Source of the DNA: CAZGUX01 sp046160045
Lineage (GTDB): Bacteria; Acidobacteriota; Terriglobia; Bryobacterales; Bryobacteraceae
NCBI GenBank assembly: GCA_046160045.1
Contig: JBJXGR010000352.1
Coordinates: 1-11,302, forward strand
Reading direction: 5' to 3'
Length of the DNA stretch: 11,302 nucleotides
Shown piece by piece: positions 6,275 to 11,302 of the stretch. Within the stretch, counting starts at the first letter, position 1. Each line of letters starts with the position of its first letter. The notes under the pieces were generated by a model. It was not told the origin of the DNA. It ran no database searches and worked only from the letters and a program-made list of their open reading frames with translations. Made by a program: the position numbers and the translations under genes.

Positions 6275-7116
6275 AATTTGGCGTCAACACGTTCATCTGG
6301 ACTGCTTCGTTCGGCCCCGAACAGCTTCCCCTTCTGCCTCGGATCAAAGAGGCCGGCTTCGACGGCGTGGAAGTGCCGTTGTTCACGGCGAAAGACTTCG
6401 ACGCGTCGACCATTCGCCAGGGCGCCGAATCGAACGGCCTCGAGTGCACGGTCTGTTCCGTGCTGGTGGGTGGCCTCAGCCTGATCTCGGAGGACGCGGC
6501 GATTCGCGCCAAATCGCGGGCACACTTGAAGGATGCCGTTAAGGCGGTAGCCGAAGCTGGCGCCAGGACGATCGCCGGACCTCTCTACTCTCCGGTTGGC
6601 TATTTGCCGGGCCGACGGCGGAACGAAAACGAATGGAACTGGTGCATCGAGGCGTATCACGAACTCGGGCCGACCCTGGACGCCTGTGGCGTGAACGTTG
6701 CGATCGAGCCCTTGAACCGCTTCGAAACCTATTTTCTGAACACCGCCGCTGACGCGGTCCGCCTGGTGGAGGCGATTGCCCATCCGCGGGTCGGCATCCT
6801 GTTCGACACCTTTCACGCCAACATCGAGGAGAAGAACATCGCCGCCGCGTATCGCCTGGTAGGGAAGCACCTCAAGCACGTTCACACCTGCGAGAACGAC
6901 CGCGGCACGCCGGGCAGCGGCCACGTCGACTGGCCTGGGGTGTTCGCCGCGCTGAAAGATGTCGGCTATGACGGCTGGCTGACCATTGAAAGCTTTGGGT
7001 TCTCTCTGGGCGAGCTATCCGCCGCGGCGTCCATCTGGCGCGACCTGGCGCCGACCCCCGACGTGATCGCATTTGAGGGTGTGAAGTTCCTGAAGCGAAA
7101 TGTACGGGCCGTGTAG
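6271..7116 (+). CDS. Sugar epimerase/isomerase, D-tagatose/D-psicose 3-epimerase family (TIM barrel)
   Basis: The 281-residue protein has an AP-endonuclease-2-type TIM barrel (xylose-isomerase-like superfamily). It starts MKFGVNTFIW and carries the metal site Glu146 (AIEPLNRFETYFLNTA), Asp179 (ILFDTFHANIEE), His205 (KHVHTCEND) and Glu240 (LTIESF). Spacings of 33, 26 and 35 residues equal those of Glu152, Asp185, His211 and Glu246 in Pseudomonas cichorii D-tagatose 3-epimerase. His182 and Arg211 match the substrate-binding His188 and Arg217. The two catalytic glutamates imply Mn-dependent C3 epimerisation of a free ketose; which ketose is not determinable. The start overlaps the cupin gene stop by 4 bp. 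The length is normal for the family. No intrinsic terminator is evident after the stop, only a weak CTGCCG/CGGCAG inverted repeat near 7142-7158. Confidence 0.88.
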   Translation: MKFGVNTFIWTASFGPEQLPLLPRIKEAGFDGVEVPLFTAKDFDASTIRQGAESNGLECTVCSVLVGGLSLISEDAAIRAKSRAHLKDAVKAVAEAGARTIAGPLYSPVGYLPGRRRNENEWNWCIEAYHELGPTLDACGVNVAIEPLNRFETYFLNTAADAVRLVEAIAHPRVGILFDTFHANIEEKNIAAAYRLVGKHLKHVHTCENDRGTPGSGHVDWPGVFAALKDVGYDGWLTIESFGFSLGELSAAASIWRDLAPTPDVIAFEGVKFLKRNVRAV

Positions 7117-7668
7117 CCTCGATCTCCGCCCAAGCGAACCGCTGCCGGACGGCGGCAGTCAGGGCCATGGTACGGCGCTCTCGGTGCGCAGATACGTGGT
7201 CGACGTCCTCCCGGTCGCCGGTCTGGAGTTTCTTCCGGATGGGTGTTAATTAGCTGAGAGGATCGTCGCCAAAACCCAACCCTGGACCCGCCCGACGAAG
7301 GCCCGCTTGGCATGCAACTGGGTTCATCGTTCTTTGAGGTGGGATCAGCGGGTTGGTCCTTTCGTGAAGAACGCACCGAAAAGAGTCCCATTTGGATCGC
7401 GCGGAGGGAACGACTGTGAATCGTGCTGATTCGGTTGGGGGAAGGAATTCTGGCCTCCGTCTTCAGAAGCCCTTAAGTTCGGTGCACACCGATTCACCGA
7501 CGGTGCCCTGGTGGCAGGGTAGGTGCCCGTTTTCCTGTCGAGTTTGCAAGTCGAATGCTCCAGGCCCAGTCTGCCACCGCTCGCCAAGGGAGGCGGGGGA
7601 CGACGAAGGCATGGCCAATGAGGTCTTGGCTATTCCCCAAAAGGGGGATAAAGCCATGAACCAAGCTT
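7117..7668. other. Gene-poor region, no feature recognised
   Basis: These 552 bases have several short open frames on both strands. None has a recognisable domain or family pattern together with a ribosome site. I looked for tRNA-like folding around 7430-7560 and found no consistent cloverleaf. It may be decayed sequence or an uncharacterised RNA or regulatory region. A 10-bp palindrome, CCAAGCTTGG (7661-7670), abuts the repeat array that follows. Confidence 0.5.
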
Positions 7669-8011
7669 GGTACCAGGCACCGCCCGCAAGACTTGAACGG
7701 CCCCGGAAGAGTGCCTGACACCGACTCGCCGACGCGACTGGCGGAGCGGTTGCTCCTCAAGAGAGCGGCGTGGTAAACGGTCTTATGCACCTCCAGTCTG
7801 GGTGCCAGGCACCCCTTTCCGCAAGACTTGAACGGCCAACGGAGAAGTGCCTGGCACCAACTCGCCGACGCGACGGGCGGAGCCGTTGCCACCCAAAAGA
7901 GCGGCGTGATAAACGGCCTTAGGCACGTCCAGACCGGGTGCCAGGCACCCCTTTCCGCAAGACTTGAACGGCCCACGGAAATGTACCTGGCACCAACTCG
8001 CCGAGCGAAGG
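7669..8011. repeat. Tandem repeat, about 2.6 copies of a 132-136 bp unit with palindromic ends
   Basis: Unit A spans 7669-7800 (132 bp), unit B 7801-7936 (136 bp) and partial unit C 7937-8011. Each begins with GGTGCCAGGCACC or a one-base variant (7669, 7801, 7937), itself a palindrome with a central A. Each unit then contains CCGCAAGACTTGAACGGCC and an oppositely oriented GTGCCTGGCACC-like arm (7711, 7847, 7983). A and B share CTCGCCGACGCGAC and then GAGCGGCGTG with AAACGG. Unit lengths differing by 4 bp break any reading frame, so the array is not protein-coding. The pattern resembles REP/BIME-type or small non-autonomous palindromic elements. No transposase is present in the window. Confidence 0.85.
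7801..7858. repeat. Best-preserved 12-bp inverted repeat (unit B)
   Basis: GGTGCCAGGCAC (7801-7812) and GTGCCTGGCACC (7847-7858) are perfect inverted complements around a 34-nt loop. Each arm is also nearly self-palindromic, so the sequence can form either one long stem or two small cruciforms. The same arms recur with one or two mismatches in units A (7669/7711) and C (7937/7983). Confidence 0.75.
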
Positions 8012-8195
8012 GTCGACAGAAGTCTCGGAATCCTTCCCCCACTACCAAAAAAAAAAGGAATACGGATCAGAATGGAACACTTTCACCCACCATGCCCCTT
8101 TGCCGATCGACCTGTGGAAATCGAGCCGCCGCCCTCCTGGGTAGCCGTTGAGAGGCCCCGTCCCCGCAGCCTTTCCCGCGCTCGTTCGTTCCACC

Positions 8196-8224
8196 TTGAC
8201 GTCCCGAATTATTAGGAATACAAT
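8196..8224 (+). promoter_or_regulatory. Near-consensus sigma70 promoter overlapping the PadR start region
   Basis: TTGACG (8196-8201) and TACAAT (8219-8224) are separated by exactly 17 bp, each one base from consensus. Transcription would begin near 8231, after the GTG at 8225 but before the ATG at 8237, giving an almost leaderless mRNA. A short dyad, TGAT-AGAA-ATCA (8227-8238), lies over the expected start point and could be part of an autoregulatory operator. Confidence 0.6.
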
Positions 8225-8236
8225 GTGATAGAAATC

Positions 8237-8566
8237 ATGTTGGGCGAGTTCGAATACCTCCTGATCACTGCCGCCTCCAGGCTTGGGGACCGCGCGTACG
8301 GCGCGGCTATCAAGCAGGAGATCGAGAGTGCCACCGAACGCCGCTGTTCGATTGGCGCGCTGTATACCACTCTGGACCGCCTGGAGGCAAAAGGTCTACT
8401 TGAAACATGGATGGGCGAGGCCACGCCCCAGCGAGGTGGCCGGGCCAAGCGAATGGTCCGTGTGACCGCGAAGGGCATTCAGGCCGCGACCGCCTTCTAC
8501 GACGCGGTAACACGAGTGAGCCGCGGAGTTTCCTGGAGCTCGAGCCGGTTGACGGTACAGCCATGA
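8237..8566 (+). CDS. PadR-family transcriptional regulator
   Basis: The 109-residue cytoplasmic DNA-binding protein begins MLGEFEYLLITAASRLGDRAYG. A winged helix-turn-helix spans about residues 5-80: IKQEIESATERRCSIGALYTTLDRLEAKGLL is the helix 2/recognition-helix region, and TPQRGGRAKRMVRVTAKG the wing. PadR proteins usually repress a neighbouring membrane or transport gene and often themselves; here the neighbour is the membrane protein gene that starts in the overlapping ATGA at 8563. The ATG at 8237 fits the family's usual opening and the promoter at 8196-8224. A GTG at 8225 has an AGGA 7 nt upstream and would add MIEI, but lies before the predicted transcript start. The C-terminal tail (residues 101-109, SSSRLTVQP) is short and lacks the dimerisation helix of larger PadR proteins, as in the compact subfamily. 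Confidence 0.9.
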   Translation: MLGEFEYLLITAASRLGDRAYGAAIKQEIESATERRCSIGALYTTLDRLEAKGLLETWMGEATPQRGGRAKRMVRVTAKGIQAATAFYDAVTRVSRGVSWSSSRLTVQP

Positions 8567-9333
8567 GCCGGATCTCCTGGTGGCTGATTGGCGTTGTGTC
8601 CCGAGTCCTGGAGCCCCGGGAGCGGGAAGTCGTGCAAGGGGACTTCGCGGAGATCGGTGAGACCGGCGGACGGGCTCTCCTTGATGTACTGGGGCTGGCT
8701 GTCAGACGGCAGGCGGCTCTCTGGAAGAACTGGCGGCCGTGGCTCGCGTTGGTCGGAATTGTTGGCCCCGCAGGCGTGGGGCTGCTCTATTTTTCATTGC
8801 TCTTCCGCGGATCGTACGATCTCTATTCGTGGATCATCCAAAACTACGCAACCATCGATCCGGACATCCTCGAACAAACGGGTTTGACCCTTCGTCGTGG
8901 CATCCCACGAGTGGTCTCCTGCTTCCTGTTGCTGGTTACATGGTCCTGGAGCGGAGGTTTTGTACTTGCGTCTCTGTCGCGAGGAGCGGTCTGGCTCAAT
9001 GGAGCCCTGATTTGTGTGATCTGGTTGGGGTCCTCGATGGGTGCCAAGCCGTCTCCCGGCGGTTCGGCACTGTTGTTCCTGCTGCCGTTTTTCTGGGGCA
9101 TGCGACAGGGTCTCCGCTCCGGCGTGCTCAATCTCCGTCTGGCCGCGCTGCTGGCGGCGGCGATGGCGGTCATCACCGGATTGGGGGTCTCGACCGGGGG
9201 GTGGTGGCCTGGAGGGATTCGCCACTCCTGGCAGCTATTTCTGGCACTGGTACTGAGTTGGCCGGCCTGGTATCTGCTCGCGGTCGCGATCCTTCGCGCT
9301 CGGTCCACGACTGCGAATACATCAGGAGGTTAA
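8563..9333 (+). CDS. Polytopic membrane protein paired with PadR
   Basis: The 256-residue protein begins with a cytoplasmic-looking segment, VVSRVLEPREREVVQGDFAE, followed by ETGGRALLDVLGLAVRRQAALWKNWRPW. I recognise this from acidobacterial proteins encoded after PadR genes; it resembles the short prefix domain of some ABC-permease-like proteins. About six membrane segments follow (approximately residues 60-81, 115-137, 142-158, 167-180, 190-210 and 223-244). No catalytic or ATP-binding motif is visible, so the function is unknown; it may be a sensor, a transport accessory or a target of PadR control. The ATG overlaps the PadR stop (ATGA), which indicates translational coupling. The reading frame extends upstream to 8407 but only through PadR sequence. 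Its last codons contain the ribosome site of the thioredoxin-like gene. Confidence 0.75.
   Translation: MSRISWWLIGVVSRVLEPREREVVQGDFAEIGETGGRALLDVLGLAVRRQAALWKNWRPWLALVGIVGPAGVGLLYFSLLFRGSYDLYSWIIQNYATIDPDILEQTGLTLRRGIPRVVSCFLLLVTWSWSGGFVLASLSRGAVWLNGALICVIWLGSSMGAKPSPGGSALLFLLPFFWGMRQGLRSGVLNLRLAALLAAAMAVITGLGVSTGGWWPGGIRHSWQLFLALVLSWPAWYLLAVAILRARSTTANTSGG
9324..9329 (+). promoter_or_regulatory. Consensus Shine-Dalgarno within the end of the membrane protein gene
   Basis: AGGAGG lies 5 nt before the GTG at 9335 and inside the last codons of the upstream gene, whose TAA is at 9331-9333. It fixes the GTG as the start of the TlpA-like gene and shows tight operon packing. Confidence 0.8.
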
Positions 9334-9334
9334 A

Positions 9335-9877
9335 GTGAAAATCCATGTAAGCGCGGCCATTGGTCTTGCCCTGATGTCCATCACCGCTCAATCTTCCAAA
9401 GCCGCAGACGCGCCGATGGTCCGCGCACCGCTCAGGGCGGAGACGGAGCGTCGAGCTGCGCCGCCCTTCGAACTCCAAGACGCTGCGGGGAAATCGGTGA
9501 AGCTATCCGACTATCGGGGCCAAGTCCTTCTGCTCAATTTCTGGGCCACCTGGTGTGGCGGATGCAAGCGCGAGATTCCCTGGTTCCAGGAGTTTCACGC
9601 GGCGCTCGGGCCGCAAGGATTTTCGGTCCTCGGTGTTTCGATGGACCAGGAGGGCTGGGCCGCCGTCAAGCCGTACGTTGCGAAGGCCGGCGTGGGCTAT
9701 CGGATGGTACTGGCTGCCAAGTCAACCTCGGAAGGCTATGCGGTCACGTCCCTGCCGGCCACGTTGATCATCGACCGCCAGGGGCGTATCGCAGCAACCT
9801 ACATCGGCCTGGTTGACAGAGCCGATCTGGAAAACAACCTCAAGGCTGTACTCGGCCAGGGCCACGCCAGTCAATAG
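9335..9877 (+). CDS. Exported TlpA/ResA-like thiol-disulfide oxidoreductase
   Basis: The 180-residue protein has a signal peptide (residues 1-24, VSAAIGLALMSITAQSSKAA), so it acts in the periplasm. The thioredoxin-fold domain (about 42-176) has the TlpA/ResA layout: APPFELQDAAGKSVKLSDYRGQ, then LLNFWATWCGGCKREIPWF with Cys74 and Cys77, and the cis-proline loop at Pro141 (TSLPATLIID). Members reduce or oxidise disulfides in exported proteins, often during cytochrome c maturation, or act as peroxiredoxin-like proteins. The active site is CGGC rather than the commoner CxPC, which removes the proline that normally tunes redox potential. It starts 2 nt after the membrane protein stop with an AGGAGG site, so it is the third gene of the PadR operon. 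No cytochrome-maturation gene is nearby, and its partner may be the membrane protein. Confidence 0.9.
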   Translation: MKIHVSAAIGLALMSITAQSSKAADAPMVRAPLRAETERRAAPPFELQDAAGKSVKLSDYRGQVLLLNFWATWCGGCKREIPWFQEFHAALGPQGFSVLGVSMDQEGWAAVKPYVAKAGVGYRMVLAAKSTSEGYAVTSLPATLIIDRQGRIAATYIGLVDRADLENNLKAVLGQGHASQ

Positions 9878-9898
9878 CCGCCGGCGGCGTGACCCCGC

Positions 9899-11302
9899 TC
9901 AGGCCAGAACCTTGCGAACCAGGTTCCCCCGAACGCCCGTAATCCGCTGGTTCATGCCTTGATAGAAATACGTCAGGCGCGTGTGATCGAGCCCCATCAG
10001 GTGAAGAATCGTGGCGTGCAGATCGGAAACGTGGCAGTGGTCCTCGACCGCCGCAAACCCGAGGTCGTCGGTGGCCCCGATCGCTTGCCCGCCCTTCACC
10101 CCTCCGCCGGCCAGCCACATGGAGAAGCCGTACCAGTTGTGATCGCGGCCGGGCTTGCCCACGCCCTCGCTCGTGGGGGTCCGGCCGAATTCGCCGCCCC
10201 ATAGAATCAGGGTGTCGTTCCAAAGGCCGGTCCGCTTCAAATCGGACATCAGCGCGGCGATCGGTTGGTCGGTCTCGGCGGCGTGCAGCGTATGGTTCGA
10301 GATGCAGTCGTTGTGCCCATCCCAGGTATCTTCGATGTGGCCGCCGCCCGAATACAACTGGATAAAGCGCACGCCTCGCTCCAGAAGCCGCCTGGTGATC
10401 AGACACTTTCGTCCGAAATCCGCGGTCACCTTCTGGTTGAGACCGTACCTCTCGCGGGTCGGCTCGGACTCCCTGGCGAGATCGACGGCTTCGGCGGCCT
10501 CCGTTTGCATCCGATACGCAAGCTCGTAGGAGTAGATCCGCGCGGCCAGTTCGGAGTCGCCGGGACGGGCGTCGAGGTGCTGCCGATTCAACTGGGCCAG
10601 CAGATCGAGCGAGTGCCGTTGGGTTCGGTCCGTGGTTCCGGCCGGCGTCGCCAAATCCAGCAGGGGAGCGCCGGAGGCGCGAAACAGCGTACCTTGATAG
10701 GCCGCCGGCATATATCCCGCGGTCCAATTGGAAGGACCGCTGATCGGCCCGCCCCGCGGATCGGTCATGACGACAAAGCTCGGAAGACTCTCGTTCTCGG
10801 TGCCCAGACCGTAGCTGAGCCACGATCCCAGGCTGGGCTTCCCGATGATGACGCTGCCGGTGTTCATCTGCAGGCAACCCGAGGCGTGCGCCGCCGTGTC
10901 GGTGTGCATCGACCGGATCACGCACAAGTCGTCGGCGAACTTCGCGGTATGGGGAAACAGGCTCGAGATCTCGAGTCCGCTCTGTCCGCGGCGTGTGAAC
11001 GGGAACGGGCTCTTCATCAGATAGCCCACCGGGCGGCTGTTGGATCCGACGGTCAGCGGGCCTTTGTAGCCCGTTCCGTCGAAGCGCGTCAGTTCCGGTT
11101 TGGGGTCGAACGTGTCGACGTGGCTGGGCCCTCCGTTCATGAAGAGGAACACGCAACGTTTGGCCTTGGCCGCGAAATGCGGAGGCTTGGCGGCGAGAAG
11201 GCTCTTCGGTTCACCGGAGGCCGCCGCGCAAGCCGGCGAGGTGAAGAAGCCGTCGCGCGAGAGCAGATCGACAAGGGCGAGCGACGCGAATCCGCCGCCG
11301 GA
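9899..11302 (-). CDS. DUF1501 family exported protein (truncated at right edge)
   Basis: The frame is open from the stop at 9899 to the window edge, giving 467 visible residues and lacking the true start and the expected Tat-type signal sequence. The fragment opens GGGFASLALVDLLSRDGFF, the usual region just after the DUF1501 signal peptide. Landmarks are FMNGGPSHVDTFDPKP (54-69), DLCVIRSMHTD (about 135-145), WDGHND (327-332), LILWGGEFGRTPTSEG (365-380), RDHNWYGF (386-393), ATDDLGF (410-416) and DLHATILHLMGLDH near the C-terminus. The family is related to sulfatase/alkaline-phosphatase-like metalloenzymes and is abundant in Planctomycetes and Acidobacteria, often next to DUF1549/DUF1553 cytochrome-like genes; its function is not established. 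It converges on the TlpA-like gene with 21 bp between stops, containing the palindrome GCCGCCGGCGGC (9877-9888) but no U tract. Confidence 0.92.
   Translation of the reverse strand, partial: SGGGFASLALVDLLSRDGFFTSPACAAASGEPKSLLAAKPPHFAAKAKRCVFLFMNGGPSHVDTFDPKPELTRFDGTGYKGPLTVGSNSRPVGYLMKSPFPFTRRGQSGLEISSLFPHTAKFADDLCVIRSMHTDTAAHASGCLQMNTGSVIIGKPSLGSWLSYGLGTENESLPSFVVMTDPRGGPISGPSNWTAGYMPAAYQGTLFRASGAPLLDLATPAGTTDRTQRHSLDLLAQLNRQHLDARPGDSELAARIYSYELAYRMQTEAAEAVDLARESEPTRERYGLNQKVTADFGRKCLITRRLLERGVRFIQLYSGGGHIEDTWDGHNDCISNHTLHAAETDQPIAALMSDLKRTGLWNDTLILWGGEFGRTPTSEGVGKPGRDHNWYGFSMWLAGGGVKGGQAIGATDDLGFAAVEDHCHVSDLHATILHLMGLDHTRLTYFYQGMNQRITGVRGNLVRKVLA

Noticed and set aside
7430..7560. tRNA-like or riboswitch-like look around GTTTGCAAGTCGAATGC
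   Set aside because: No consistent acceptor, D, anticodon and T arms could be folded, and no known riboswitch core was recognised.
7392..7718. 108-codon plus-strand open frame before and into the repeat array
   Set aside because: No family resemblance, runs into the repeat, and composition does not look like a real protein.
7494..8048. 184-codon minus-strand open frame through the repeat array
   Set aside because: Repeat units of 132 and 136 bp put successive copies in different frames, so the apparent protein is not maintained by coding selection.
8047..8056. Run of ten A, a possible minus-strand terminator U tract
   Set aside because: No stem-loop precedes it on the minus strand and no minus-strand gene ends there.
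8527..8566. Possible frameshift at the PadR C-terminus, because another frame reads LELEPVDGTA
   Set aside because: Switching to that frame would remove the stop and fuse PadR to the membrane protein; the ATGA overlap is a normal operon junction.

Overview
The window looks like chromosomal DNA from a GC-rich member of the Acidobacteriota, probably of the Solibacter/Bryobacterales type. This is inferred from gene content rather than from a marker gene. The supporting features are exported DUF1080, DUF1684 and DUF1501 proteins, a cytoplasmic NarL-type kinase with a helical N-terminal domain, and a PadR regulator translationally coupled to a small polytopic membrane protein. No rRNA, tRNA, CRISPR array, integrase or transposase gene was found.

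Layout. Positions 1-2118 are on the minus strand. They hold, in transcription order, an exported DUF1684 protein (2118-1249), an exported DUF1080 (3-keto-disaccharide hydrolase fold) protein (1214-390), a small helical protein (289-32) and the first 17 codons of an HNH endonuclease-like gene that runs off the left edge and overlaps the small gene by 20 bp. Positions 2269-4638 are on the plus strand and encode a soluble GAF-containing NarL/DegS-type histidine kinase followed by its likely partner, a NarL/FixJ response regulator. A 421-bp spacer with three consecutive hairpins and then a near-consensus sigma70 promoter separates this pair from the next unit.

That unit (5060-7116) is a mannose-6-phosphate-isomerase-like cupin protein whose stop codon overlaps (ATGA) the start of a D-tagatose/D-psicose 3-epimerase-type TIM barrel. 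This is a likely two-enzyme sugar-interconversion operon. About 1.1 kb without convincing genes follows. It contains 2.6 tandem copies of a roughly 134-bp unit, each framed by the palindromic motif GGTGCCAGGCACC.

From 8196 a second near-consensus promoter sits directly on the start of a PadR regulator. That gene overlaps (ATGA) a six-helix membrane protein gene, and a consensus AGGAGG inside its last codons leads into an exported TlpA/ResA-like thioredoxin. The window closes with a convergent, right-truncated DUF1501 gene (a Planctomycete/Acidobacteria family of large exported proteins).

Together the window suggests a carbohydrate- and envelope-oriented soil heterotroph. The most interesting parts are the coupled cupin/epimerase pair, the PadR-membrane-thioredoxin operon with a promoter that conflicts with one of its possible starts, the palindromic tandem repeat, and the overlapping small protein/HNH pair at the left edge.
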